64,000 bases of DNA from Lasiodiplodia sp. COLG20 (taxonomy: Eukaryota; Ascomycota; Dothideomycetes; Botryosphaeriales; Botryosphaeriaceae). This document shows positions 23,430 to 34,739 of this stretch, in pieces. The stretch covers positions 62,001-126,000 of the forward strand of contig VNWV01000019.1 of assembly GCA_009801085.1 (NCBI GenBank). The letters run 5' to 3'. Both the position numbers and the translations under genes were made by a program. The first letter of the stretch is position 1. Each line of letters starts with the position of its first letter. The notes beneath the pieces are model-generated. The model was given only the letters and a program-made list of their open reading frames with translations. It made no database searches and had not been told where the DNA came from.

Positions 23430-24143
23430 TCGGAAAACGATCCTGCGCCGTAGTTGCACTCTTGCTAAAGCTTGTTGACCATCGCATGGTTGAGCGCCAA
23501 TAACACTGGCCGGTAGATAGCCTCGAGGACGACGTTGTTGGAGTTGAGCATCAGTACTAGCTCGAAGTTGCTGTTGTCCAGGGCCACCCACTCTTCATCG
23601 TGCTACATTTCGAAGCCCGTGCTGGGACCTTCACATCAGTGGACCCCGTCCCGGGGAGGAGTTCGGCGAATAGCCGGCGACTCTCCCACGCCGTGTGATT
23701 GCTCTACGTTCTTGATATCCCCATGTCGTCGGGCAAGTATGTAGTGCCAACTAGCTCGCGGTTCTACCGAGAGTATGATATGAGGATCTCTCCTTCCAGG
23801 ACTGCTTGATATTCTCCGGCCCTTGCATGAGAAACACTCGACGGAATTGAGTGTAAGGTTGACTGTATTCTACTGGCTGCTACCGGGTTCGCAGTTTCTG
23901 TGCAATGTCAGCAGGAGGTAAACACCCAGCGACACTCATGACATACACTATTGTTTCGATGAACTCGACAGGATTCCATACGAATGCCAGTACATTTTCG
24001 AAATGAGGCGGGGTTGGTGGTAATTGTTCCGGGCCTTTGCTTCGCAGTATGTTCCTGAAGATGACAAAGCAAACCAGATAATGCAGCTGAAAGGGTACAG
24101 AAATGAGGAAAATGGAAACCAGAAGCTCCCGCACAGTTAGCAT
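23430..24143 (-). pseudogene. Truncated cytochrome P450 pseudogene
   Basis: Only the N-terminal third of a fungal P450 is recognisable. From a Met at 24143 it reads MLTVRELLVSIFLISVP (membrane anchor), SKGPEQLPPTPP (Pro-rich hinge) and FVWNPVEFIETI. A likely intron (GTGTAT...GCACAG) follows, then an in-frame TAG, then FRRVFLMQGPENIKQSWKE in the same frame, which is the family's GPENIK block. After another stop and frame changes, VVLEAIYRPVLLALN matches the family's segment before the B-C region. The I-helix, ExxR and haem-Cys segments are absent. The match stops near 23450, next to the repeat at 23303-23395, so the truncation may be a rearrangement breakpoint. It cannot make an active enzyme. 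Confidence 0.7.
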
Positions 24144-24896
24144 CTTGAAATTGTTGTAGCTGCCTGGACGGCTGTATTGCACTCCCACCTTTGCTATATG
24201 TATTGCGCAAGAAATGAAACCCTTCCAATTAGAATAGTTGCTACCAGGTGTTGCCTTGCTGGACGTTGGAATCATCAGGAACCCACCAGAGCCTCTCCAA
24301 ATGTGGATTGTGATGCACGCGGGCATGTCTGACTGCTCAGCCCATCATACGATGCCATAGGCACAGGGTCTGGCCGGCAGCTGACATGCGTCTGACCATC
24401 TTGCAGCTTAGTGCATCGGCGCATTTTCCGAGGCTGTTATAGGTTACCGGTGTCTTGCGGCTGGTAATCTGTCAGACGTTATTTTCCTGTGTATTGGCTG
24501 CTGCAAGAGGCGGAAACTAATAGCCACACCCAGCCAACGCTCTACAGCCCTGCCTTTCTTTGTACTAGTCATCGACCACAAACGTAGGGTGCGAGGCAGC
24601 CATTGTCACTTTATTTCCCCAAGCAAGAATGCTAGAGCGGAAGCGGGGGCGATCGCGTACAAATCCATCACAAATCCCGGCCCCATCTGCAAGGTGGTAC
24701 AGGGATGCCCACACTCAATAAAATCTGCATACAGCCTGACCACCTGCGTGACGGGTCCTTTATGTAGGGTGTGGCATGCCAAGTAAGAGCAGGGCCCGGC
24801 TCTGGGATGCTCGCCGCCCCCAGGTGGTAGAATACTCTCGTGTTTCTCTAATTTTACTCACCCATCTCTAAATTTACTTGCACAGCCCACAGCTCA
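24144..24896. other. Intergenic, promoter of rhodopsin-domain copy 2
   Basis: The last 250 bases partly resemble the region upstream of copy 1. Nothing else was recognised. Confidence 0.45.
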
Positions 24897-26107
24897 ATGG
24901 CAGCGACACAGCCTCTCACGGGAGCTGCCAAACAACATGCCATTGACACATCGGGTCTAATCCACAAACAGCAATGGCTGGTGAGCGTCATCATCCCCCT
25001 CCTGCACCCACGAAGAGAGACTCACTGAGTAGCCTGTAGGTGGCCAGCTGGGTCATGTGCGGTCTCGCGCTACTCACCGTCGCGGCGCGCATAGCCATGC
25101 GCTTCTTCACCCGTCGGAAACTTTTCCTCGATGACTACTTCCTGCTGGTGGCCATGCCGTGCGTCGTCGTGGCCACGAGCATGCTGCAATGGGGCGCCGA
25201 CGGCCTGTTCCTGTACAAGGCCGTGATATCCGACGTACCCTTCGTACTAGACGCCGCCGACCTGAACGAGCTGACGCACGTCACCATCGTCACGAACGTG
25301 TTCGTCGACACCAGTTGGACGGCCATCTTCTGCGTTAAGTTCTCGTTCCTGGCGCTATTCCGCGTGCTGATCAAGAACGTGTCGATCCACCTGTCACGTT
25401 ACTTCTGGTGCGTCGTCGTCATCACCGCCGTTACTTGGGCGTTTCTCGTGTCGGAAGCATTTATCCTCTGTTCGAAGTTCGGATGGGCGAGCTGTAAGCA
25501 CCTCCCTACCATCTATCTCCCCCTCGCACCCAACGCCAACAAACTCCAGTCGGATGCACAGGAGCAGGCTCCAGACTCTACACGCCACTAACCGCCGTCG
25601 TTACCGTGCTCGACATAACAACCGACGTCCTCGGTGCGCCTCCCTCCCCCCACCACCCACTCCCCCAAATCCCAACCTAACCGCACGCACACAGTCGTCA
25701 CCTTCCCCATCTTCATCCTCCGCCGCGCCCGCATCGACCGCGACCAAAAAATTGGCCTAGGCGCCTTTCTGTCTCTCTCTATCGTCATGATCGTCTTCGC
25801 GACTATCCGCGTGCTTGGCGCCATCCGCCCCGGCGAGCCGCAGTTGGACGTTACGTGGGAGCTGTTCTGGCAGCTGATGGAGGCCTGCGCTGCCATGATG
25901 GCTGCGTCGGCGACGGTCTTTCGGACCATCTTCTTACGCCGCAGCAGTGCGCCGGTGCCGGGACCGGGCCATGCGCCGTTGCCGTCGGCGTCGGATGGGC
26001 CGCGTTCGGGTGCGACGCCGGGGGCGGGGGCTGGGTTGCCGGTGATGACGGAGATAAGGTCGTTTATGCAGAGGGAGGGGTTGGAGGATGTGGAGCGGAT
26101 AGGGTGA
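24897..26107 (+). CDS. Fungal rhodopsin-domain integral membrane protein, copy 2
   Basis: Four exons (24897-24980, 25040-25493, 25550-25633, 25695-26107) give 344 residues. Exons 1 and 3 are exactly as long as in copy 1 (84 and 84 bp), exon 2 is 3 bp longer, and all phases agree. The first 28 residues differ from copy 1 at only a few positions (MAATQPLTGAAKQHAIDTSG against MEATQPLTGAAKQHAIDTAS). The family motif FLDDYFLLVAMP, the segment DTSWTAIFCVKFSFLALF and the last helices (IRVLGAIRPGEPQLD, MEACAAMMAASATVFRT) are retained. The variable parts are the second loop and the C-terminal tail. Both copies look intact, so both may be expressed. The function is not known beyond membership of a seven-helix family. 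Confidence 0.9.
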
Positions 26108-26694
26108 TGGGGGTGTATGTAGTGAGTTGGGTTGGGAATGTAAATAAATGAGACTGGTTTCCTATGGCCTCGGCAAATAGATGATAGTGATTGTTTGACG
26201 GCCCGTGGGGATGTCATCATGCATTGCTTTAGCGTATCGTACCACCTGGTGGACTTGTGCGGCAGCAGTCCAATGTCGACCCACTCAGCTCAAAGTGATT
26301 CGCTGTCCACCGTTCCAAATATAACAATCTGATTAGCACCTCACATTGGGTACAGATACGTGTGATAGGTTGCATTTCTCTCCTATTGGCTGCGCCAATC
26401 AAGTGGTACCGTCCGACTGGGTTCCTGCACTACGAAGGGATGGCCCGCTGCGCCGCATGACAAGAAATGCGTTGTTGCATGATATATCCCGCCGCTCTCA
26501 AGCAGCCTGTGGTGATGGAGACAAGGCCATCCGTGCAGCTTGAATCCTGAAATGGGGGTCGACGTAGTATTCTATCATATTATCACATTTGATCCCAGCA
26601 GTCAGGTGTCTCTAATAAAGCTAGACCTTCGTCTTGAAGCGCGTGGACATAGACAATGCTTGAACAGAATGGAAACCCCTCACCGTCCTACCAT
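26108..26694. other. Intergenic between convergent genes
   Basis: 3' flank of rhodopsin-domain copy 2 and of the HET-domain gene. No coding signal was found. Confidence 0.55.
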
Positions 26695-29095
26695 CTACAC
26701 CAGTTTCACCTCACACGGCTGGACATTTTCCCAGAGCTTCTTCCCGCCCAAGCCCCTTGCCTCGGTGTAAAAGAGGCCTACTTTCAGAAAGCCATCTCCG
26801 TTCTCATTAGGTACCAGTAGAAGCCCAAACATAATCTCGTCATCTCTCACATTCCCATAGTTCAAGGCTAGCTGCGCACTCGATATGCAAATCATCCACA
26901 GCTGATCAATGGATTCTTTTGAACAGCCATCCACATGCTTTCCTCCTGGGTAATCGCAGTCAAAACGAAAGTCCGCAATATACTCATCCTCCTGTGAGAG
27001 AAGCGTGAGATCAAATTGCATGTACAGCTGTGCATAGCCCCCTCCTTCCGGTTTGGGAATAATATTAGGCTTGCCATTTGCATCAAGAGGGACTCGGAAC
27101 AGTTTCGCGTTCAATAGGATATATCCGGCCGAAACCCTCCCAAACGGATTCCCCGGGTCGGTTTCGAGCTTGGCATCGCGCAGCTCGAATTTGCGAGTAT
27201 AAGGATAGCGCGAGTCGTCAGAACCAACGATCCGCGTGGGAATGATCGAGTCGCAAGCCCAGCTCCAGGAAGGCGCGATGTATTCGTTTTTCCTGTCTTG
27301 CATATAGTCTTTAGATCGATTCCTCCGTTCGACCGTCCAAAGAAGCCCTCGTTGGAGATCTGCCTCCCACAACCCGGCCAAGTAGCGCTGTCCAGGGCAG
27401 AGCTCAGCCACTGTCCGTGCCAAGGCAGAAAGAGCTGGCAATTTATCTCCAGCAACAGTGAGGTGTCTAGAAGTATACACACCCACCCAGTCGTACCAGC
27501 TGACGAATATGTTGTCCGGATTGGGCCCTGTCAGCCGAGAAAGTAGAGAGGAAAGTAGAGAATGGTACTCGAAGCGAGATCCATCCTCGGATTCATGAAA
27601 GCCCGAGCAGCTCACATGAAACATGCGGTCGCCGACAAAAATTCTCCTTGTCGATAGCTGCTCTTCTTGAAAGGTCCAGCCCCTTTCAGTCCACGCAGAG
27701 CCCTCCAAGTCCCAACTTGCCGGGTGATACAAGGTGTGATTTCCTGCTTGGAAATCGTATCCGAAGTCATCGTGCGCTGCTTTAGGCTGGCTGAGGTAGA
27801 ATTTCCCCGACACTGAAGCGTCCAAAGCAGAGCGGAATCTCACAGCGAGTCTAGGACGGACTTTACGGGGTTGCAAGAATCCGTCCACGCATGAGCTTCC
27901 TCGAAGGACGCAGACAGTGCAGAGGCTGTTGGCATAGACATTCGCCATTTCGAAGGACTCTCTTGCCCAGTCCTCGGCGTGGCTTTGGATGATGCATAAC
28001 GCGTCTACCCACAAATAACGAATGTGCAGTGCCCGACACAGCTCGACCGCGTCCGCAATTGTCCGCGGCAGCCTCTCGTACTGCAGATGCTCAAGATGCT
28101 CGTCGAGCGTGTCGCCTGTAGTTTTCAGCTGCTTCTCCGCATCTTCCCTGGACCCCCAGCAGTAGCTCAACGCAATATACCTTTTCGCCGCTGGATCAAC
28201 CGTTTCCAGAAATGCACGGTCATCTTTTGGAACTACCAATCGGAGCGTGGGTTGTGTCCGCGTGCCGACGTCAATTAGTCGCGTCGGCAGGTAGAGATTC
28301 TCCGCTGAGGGCGGGACGCGTCGAATGGCCTTTTCGAGCAGGCAATTCAGTCTCTGCAAAGGCAAAGCGTCTGGTGTCACTGGTCGGCGCCAGATGCCAA
28401 GCCATCCCGCGCATTTGTCTCGTACGATTAGCAAAAGCCATTTTCCCACAGGATGAGCTCTTACCCGATGAGTCGGTGGACACATTGTAGGACAATGAGC
28501 CTTCCCTGAACTTCCAACCGTCGAAGACCCTGAAGAATACTGTGAAGGTATCGAGCCACGGCAATCCCCTTTCACCACCATTCGACCAGGCAAAGTATCG
28601 ATACTGGCATTTGATTTCATGGATGAGGATCTTCCCCTTGTCAGTGGGTCCTACGTCTTCAATTAGATTCGAGCTATCCTTAGCAGGGCTCGTGTCCTTA
28701 CTGTCCGACTCATCCTCTATACGTGCTCGCACGTCGGCCAATTCCTCTCTCTTCAACCAGACAGAGAGCAGGTCTTGCCGTAACATTGCGCAAAATTCGC
28801 ATCCCTGGCTGGCAGTTTTTTCAAGGCTGGGCAGGTTCGGAAACATGTCTTCGCGATGGTAGCCCAGCGTTAGCACCCTTCCATTGGGGCTTACAACATA
28901 ATCATCGCCGTCTGCAGGCCTGTAGTAATCATTTAAGTGTCTTCCAATGGTCTTCGGTGCATCACCGAAGGAAACACGAGATATCCCACTGCTATCGACC
29001 TCCACCTTGCCACCGAGCTGTGCGTCATCCAGTTCGAGGCATTTGCAAGAGGCGCAGGGGTGGCCGAGGGTTGCCTCATAGTTTTCTTCTGACAT
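26695..29095 (-). CDS. HET-domain (heterokaryon incompatibility) protein
   Basis: Two exons (29095-28465, 28418-26695) encode 784 residues; the 46-bp intron has GTAAGA, a GCTAAT branch site and an AG acceptor. The N-terminal third carries Cys pairs (HPCASCKCLEL, QGCEFCAML) typical of HET proteins. The HET domain spans about residues 285-430: YIALSYCWGSREDAEKQL, LPRTIADAVELCRALHIRYL, WVDALCIIQ and DWARESFEMANVYANS, followed by GFLQPR and, further on, the block ERGWTFQEEQLSTRRIFV. HET domains are TIR-like effectors that trigger cell death when incompatible hyphae fuse, but most family members are uncharacterised. No NB or WD40 domain is attached, so this is a stand-alone HET protein. Confidence 0.93.
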
Positions 29096-29809
29096 AGTTA
29101 GTATGCTCTTTCCGGCAGTGTCGTTCGTTCTGGATTGGTAACTTGTATGCTGATCTTCGGGGGTAGAGTATGGTTTGGTTGCCGGCCGGGCAAAGCAGTT
29201 TCAGTTTGCCACGTCACGCCGCCATGCGCGAAGCTAAAGGAAAGGTTTGTCAGCGACTCGAGTCTGTCTGACCATTGCGACCAATCAGTAAGTGTCGTTG
29301 TGGAAACAAACTAGCACTAGCGCTATCACCGACGCTCAGATTACCGGCCGAAAATGGGGGGGGGGGGGGGCCGCCATTCTCGGAATCGAACTACCTTACC
29401 GGTATCATTTATTAATATTCAGTAGGAACTACTCTAGAGAGGCTCAGTGTTGTAAAACCATTTGCATAACGCATTACCATTTAGCCGGAACCTTCAGATG
29501 GTAGGAGGCTAGTCTGCAAGCTTCATCTTTCTCAACGTTTCATAGCTTACAGTACAATTCGGGAAATGCTGAAGGAGAACTGGTGCAAAAAAGTCTTGTT
29601 CTCGAGTGCAAAGGGGCGAATGCGGCGCGGAACTTAACCTTCCAATCACGCTCAACGGGAGTGAAATCCTTGCTGACATGGTTCGGCAGCTTTCCGCTGT
29701 GCCACTGCTGTGCCTCAATCCTACGCTTGGCTCACGGCTTAACCCAACCCCTTCTATCCCAGAACGCCCACCAAACCAACATCTGCCGCCACTCTCGTCA
29801 CCCTCAACC
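29096..29809. other. Intergenic between divergent HET and P450 genes
   Basis: Contains a run of 15 G at 29356-29370. No gene was found. The run is probably length-unstable in assemblies. Confidence 0.55.
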
Positions 29810-31584
29810 ATGAGTGCACCTGTTATCGCTCTTTCTGCCTCTGGCACCTCAATGTCGCTACTGGTTGCCCTTATAAGCAGCTTGCTTTATATCGTCACCA
29901 AGGCATACCGCTCACGCAAAGTCATTAATGATCTACGCAAACAAGGACTGGTTCGTCACAGCGCCGCCCACTAACTTCTACTCTGCTGACATGTCCAGCC
30001 AATGCCGCCGTTCAGCTGGATCGCTGGGCATATGCTGGTGATCAAGAAGTGTCTCGAGGACTTACCTGTTGATGCCGTCTTCAACTACACTGCTCGGCGT
30101 CTTTCTCTCGATTTCCCGAAACACCACATGTTCTACCTCGACTTCTGGCCAATCAGCACCCCGTTCCTTGTCGTGGCCAATCCCTTTGCCGCCTCGCAGA
30201 TCACCCAGCAGCTCAATGCCCGCAAACCTGACGCCGTGGAGAGTGCTTTCCAGTCACTAGCTGGCGGTCCGAACCTGATAACCATGCCTACTGGCCCCTG
30301 GAAGAAGTGGCGCTCCATCTTCAGCCCTGGCTTCAGTCCTGCCTACATGTTGGAGCAAGTGCCCAAGATGGTTGAGAAGGCCGAGGTGTTTTGCCAACTA
30401 CTACGTGACAAGGCTACACAAGGCACTGTATTTCAGCTGGAGGAGGCTACGTTTCGCTTGACCATTGATGTCATCGGTCTGATTTCGCTGTGCGCCACCC
30501 CTGTTCTATCTCGCCTTGTGTTTCCACCACTGATATGCGCTGCAGAGACTCAAGCTTCAACTACCAGACGTCCGATTCGGAATTTCCGGCCATTCTCCGT
30601 TCGCTCATTGAATGGGCTACTTTCGGGGATGAAATAAATCCATTCAAGCGGTGGAATCCATATCGTCCGTTCATTTCTTGGTACTACGGCCGCCGCCTGG
30701 ATACATTCATCCATGCGGAGCTCGAAAAGCGCTTTAACGAGCGTAGGCAGTTCTTCGGATCTGAGCAATCGAACAGTCGCAAGGTCCGATCCATCGTCGC
30801 CCTGGCGCTCGACAGCTATATCACAGAGAACCCTCACATTGGCTCTACCTTCTCACTGGACCCTACATTTAAGACTTATGCCACTGCCCAGCTCCGCCTC
30901 TTCCTCGTCGCCGGCCACGACACCACCTCCAGCGCCATGACCTACACCCTCCACCTCCTGCACACGCACCCGGCCTTCCTCGCCCGCGTCCGCGCCGAGC
31001 ACGACCGCGTCTTCGGCCCCGACCCGTCCGCCGCCGCCGCCCTCCTCGCGCAGGACCCGACGCTCCTCAACAAGCTCCCCCTCACCACAGCTGCCGTCAA
31101 GGAGTCCCTCCGCCTCTTCCCGCCCGCTGGCGGCATCCGCATGGGGGCGCCGGAAATCGTGCTGACGGCCGAAGACGGGACGCGCTTCCCGACGGCTGGC
31201 TGCAGCGTGTGGGTCGTGCACGAGGCGGTGCATCGCAACCCGGCCCTTTGGCCGCGGGCTAACGAGTATCTTCCGGAGCGGTGGGTGGTGGGGGAGGACG
31301 GCTATGCTGCGTTGCAGCCGAAGGAAAAGGGTGCCTGGCGCCCGTTTGAAATCGGCCCGCGCAACTGCATCGGCCAGACGCTTGCGTTGACTGAGATCAA
31401 GACGGTGCTGGTCATGACGCTGAGAAGCTTCGACATCAAGCCCGCGTACGATGAGTGGGATGAGATGTATCCGAGGAGGGGGGTGAGGCTGGCGATGGGG
31501 GAGAGGGCGTATCAGGTTTCCGGGGGCGGGGGCGGGCAGCATCCGGCTGAGAGGTATCCGTGTCGGGTTTCGGTGAGGGAATGA
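29810..31584 (+). CDS. Cytochrome P450 monooxygenase (resembles the CYP59/StcS group)
   Basis: Three exons (29810-29950, 29999-30489, 30546-31584) give 556 residues. An N-terminal anchor (MSLLVALISSLLYIV) is followed by the hinge PMPPFSW, the C-helix block GPWKKWRSIFSPGF, and TIDVIGLISLDSSFNYQ rebuilt across the second intron. The I-helix is AGHDTTSSA, the K-helix ExxR is KESLRLFPP, then PERW, and the haem loop is FEIGPRNCIGQ with the Cys ligand near residue 486. All catalytic elements are present. The C-helix block and overall layout resemble the CYP59-type P450s that act in polyketide pathways, but no pathway enzymes are nearby, so the substrate is unknown. It lies between two HET-domain genes. 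The last 30 residues are Gly-rich and probably disordered. Confidence 0.92.
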
Positions 31585-31754
31585 GGGGAGGGGCTTTGTG
31601 GACGTTTTTTCATAATCATTTGGCTTGTTCAAAGCATGTAAAGAACTTCATTCGTTTGAAGAAACTGTCTGATGCATTGAAATCGAGAACATTCTTGTGA
31701 CACAATTTCCGGCGAGATTGCAACTCCCATAACAGAGCCAAATCCCCAGAACCG

Positions 31755-34055
31755 CTAGCCAAGCCGAATCCACTCCTTTCTTAATAGCACCGTCCCATCT
31801 GGCTTCGTTTCCGGTGATGCGTTGTCGAATAACGGCACCACTGCGCCATCCTCCGTTTCAACTTGTGGAAAGAATGGAAAGTCCCACGATTGAAATTGCC
31901 AACCCACAATTCTTTCGTAGTAACCGTCAAGCTCTTTGACAAAGACCACCAAACAGTCTCCATCGTACCTTTTGAAGACCAGACCTTTGATCGTGTTTGA
32001 AAGCAAGCTTTTCTTCAGCTGTTTCGCAATTTGGGGACAGAGGCCTTCGCCGCTTTCCTCATCCAAGGTAATTTTGTCAACCCGATGGCATTCTGCTGTG
32101 ACAACCTTCCATTTTTTGTCAACTCTTGCAAATTGGCAGTGCAGAATTGGTGCTTCAATGCGGATGAAGCGACAAGTGGAATTCTTGAAGAACAGGTCTG
32201 GCGACCTCTTCTCAAATTCTTTGCTGGACAATACCCTCGGACAACCGGGTTCCAATCCCTTTGGCATACCGTCTGAATCCTGAGTAAAGGTAGTGGCCGG
32301 ATCAATTTCCACTTGAACGCGAACGTTTTTGTCTCGGAGGAACTCACAGGGCAGTTGATCGGACTGCGTTGCTTGAGACCTCTCCCATCCGGCCCATGAC
32401 CAACTCGGAAACAAGTCTCGTCTTACTCCGGCTGGATCCTTGCAGTGTGTCACAACACCAGAAAGAAACCCCTCTTCCCACTTCTCGAAGACTTTTTCCT
32501 TGGAGTCAGGGCGGAATATTGGAGGTACAGTTTTCTTGGAAAATCTGGAAGATGTCGCGTCTCCGGATTGGGAAATTTCGGAGAATATCGCGCATCCGGA
32601 CAAATGGCCCCGAATTTTCTTTTGTTGTTGCATGTGGTTAAGTATACCACGGATGACATTGAGTCGGTCTGATTCGCGACTGATATTGCGTTTCTTGATC
32701 TCCGAGATATGGTCGTATATCTCCCACAACGAATCGAGATACCCTGACTTCGATGGGCCATCACGCGGCTGACAATCTTTAGCCTTCACTGAATTCCGTA
32801 AAGGCTCTTCAACTCCGCTATACTCGGTCTGGTTACAGCGAAAGAAAGTGTCGAAGTCGGTGAAATACAAGAGTCTTCTCGATAAGATCGCCTCCTGGTA
32901 AGTCCACGATCGCGAAGCCCACTTTGAGGCTGAATGCCTGGCGATTACTTGCTGAAGGCCAAAAACAGCAGTGAATAAGCGACGAGCAACAATGGCCCAG
33001 GGTGGAGCAGACCGCGGAATGCCCACTCCTGGGATTCCATGATCTGCCCCCTCTCCCGCTGCTGCAATGATTGTGACATGGGATCCTCGGTATATGTGGT
33101 GCATTTTGCTCATTTGGTCATCTTTGGCTTTTGGATCCTTCTGTGGAATGCAGAACCTGTCGACCCAGAGATATTCCAGATCCAAATTCTGTGCGATCTC
33201 CATAGCATCTTTGATGGTTTTCGGTAACTTGGCCGGGAGTTTATCGCCTTCTGCAGGGGCCGAATCAGCCCCCCAGACGTACGAGAGTGCGGCGTATGGC
33301 ATTGGTTCTTTGGAAGTACTGACAATGCGCCTTTCTTTGATGTGAATTAGCCTCATTCCCGGGTTGAGTTTATGGTTCCAAGTTTCCTTGCACTCAAGGC
33401 CAATATGTTTGCTGGAACAGTGTTCTATCCAAGACTTGAGTATCTTGAAATCAATCTCCGGCTTCCTCAAGCTGTCTAGGTGATCGATTAAAACCTCCTT
33501 GATGCTTGGAAAGCCATTTATTGACATGGAAACGGCGTCGTATTCGGTCCAATGTTTTCCTGAAATTTCAAGCCCATGAGAGCTAAGGATGTCTGATTGA
33601 GTCTCCATTCCGTCCAAATGATCGGATACAGCTGCTCGGAGGTTATACGGAGGCCGTAAAGACGGGACATTCCATGCCACTCTGAGGAGGTTGCAGATAC
33701 GACATTCAGGATCGAGATCATCGACGCTCCGGTGCTGAAGACTGAAGACAGGGTGTGGATCTTCCGGGGGCGTGTGGGGCGACTGGGGCGCCTGGGCCGG
33801 CAAAACTTTCGGAAACAACGCTGGGAGGTTTATGCCTTTGCACCTGTCGCAGGTCCATGGTCCGACTCTGTAGGACGCCGTTGAAGATAAGGCATTCTCA
33901 GTCTGCACACATGAGTAAGCGGATTTGAAGCGTCTACGATATTCGTCAATATGTTCAACGCTAATACATACAATTCTCTGAGCGTCGGCTGGAGCCGTCA
34001 TGATGTTCCAGTGAGTATTGTTGTTGTGGGGACTACCTGAGTTTCCATTAATCAA
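31755..34055 (-). CDS. HET-domain (heterokaryon incompatibility) protein
   Basis: A single open frame of 766 codons. The N-terminal part has two Cys pairs (WTCDRCKGINL and PECRICNLLRVAW) seen in many HET proteins and probably binding zinc. The HET domain lies at about residues 265-420: PYAALSYVWGADSAP, LPKTIKDAMEIAQNLDLEYL, WVDRFCIPQKDPKAKDDQMS, IYRGSHVTIIAAAG, then SRSWTYQEAILSRRLLYFTD. The first Met at 34055 gives 18 extra residues; the Met at 34001 (MTAPADAQR) is an equally good start and the preceding GTAGT could be part of an upstream intron. A paralogous pseudogene lies just upstream at 34740-35130. It differs strongly from the HET protein at 26695, so the two are not recent duplicates. 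Confidence 0.92.
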   Translation of the reverse strand: MINGNSGSPHNNNTHWNIMTAPADAQRIVCISVEHIDEYRRRFKSAYSCVQTENALSSTASYRVGPWTCDRCKGINLPALFPKVLPAQAPQSPHTPPEDPHPVFSLQHRSVDDLDPECRICNLLRVAWNVPSLRPPYNLRAAVSDHLDGMETQSDILSSHGLEISGKHWTEYDAVSMSINGFPSIKEVLIDHLDSLRKPEIDFKILKSWIEHCSSKHIGLECKETWNHKLNPGMRLIHIKERRIVSTSKEPMPYAALSYVWGADSAPAEGDKLPAKLPKTIKDAMEIAQNLDLEYLWVDRFCIPQKDPKAKDDQMSKMHHIYRGSHVTIIAAAGEGADHGIPGVGIPRSAPPWAIVARRLFTAVFGLQQVIARHSASKWASRSWTYQEAILSRRLLYFTDFDTFFRCNQTEYSGVEEPLRNSVKAKDCQPRDGPSKSGYLDSLWEIYDHISEIKKRNISRESDRLNVIRGILNHMQQQKKIRGHLSGCAIFSEISQSGDATSSRFSKKTVPPIFRPDSKEKVFEKWEEGFLSGVVTHCKDPAGVRRDLFPSWSWAGWERSQATQSDQLPCEFLRDKNVRVQVEIDPATTFTQDSDGMPKGLEPGCPRVLSSKEFEKRSPDLFFKNSTCRFIRIEAPILHCQFARVDKKWKVVTAECHRVDKITLDEESGEGLCPQIAKQLKKSLLSNTIKGLVFKRYDGDCLVVFVKELDGYYERIVGWQFQSWDFPFFPQVETEDGAVVPLFDNASPETKPDGTVLLRKEWIRLG

Positions 34056-34739
34056 AGGTAAGTGCTGAAATAATGATGATGGCTGAATTTACCTGAGCAA
34101 GGCAAAGTTTCGTGGAGATAAGTATTAGGACCTTCGGGGGCTTTGATGTTCTGACACAGCAGTTGCGAGAATGTTTTGTTTGTCGTAATGCGTTCAGATG
34201 AGGCTGTTTATAATGAAGTCGAAACGACTTCGTGTCTATCCCTTAGTTCCGAAAGCAGCAGATAAGCACCACTCCTGGGCTGCTCACGCCACTACTGTCC
34301 AGCCCTGCAGTGAAGTATTTGGTCGGCATGTGCTCTAAATGAATCTAGAATGATTCAGCTTACCCCGCAAAACTTTCGCACGCAGTAGCTTGGTTCGATA
34401 GCCTCTTGGTACGCGTCCGAATGCAGATTGCATCGTGATAGCTGAAACTCCATGCTCCGAAAACTCCATAGTAGAATCTAAGGAACATGGATCGTAGTCA
34501 GCCCTCACCAATAATTTCTATGTTAGGATAAGGAATCTCTGGATTAAATTTCCAATAAATGTATTCGTCACGAATGCATCCATCTGGGGTCTCAGCTGGA
34601 TGTGTGATTCTTTATTTCGATTGGATGAGCGTATCAAAAGCTGCCCCAACTTCCGTAACAGAGCTAGCCGGTCTGTGGTTTGAAATTCCCGCATTTTTCG
34701 TACTGGTTTCCAACCCTGCGCCACAATTTCACAGTCCCA
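34056..34739. other. Intergenic, possibly further decayed HET sequence
   Basis: The stretch may hold more of the pseudogene that starts at 35130, but no segment could be matched to the intact protein with confidence. Confidence 0.4.

Noticed and set aside
29375..29400. tRNA T-arm-like string next to the G run
   Set aside because: The stem does not pair and no acceptor or anticodon arm is seen nearby.
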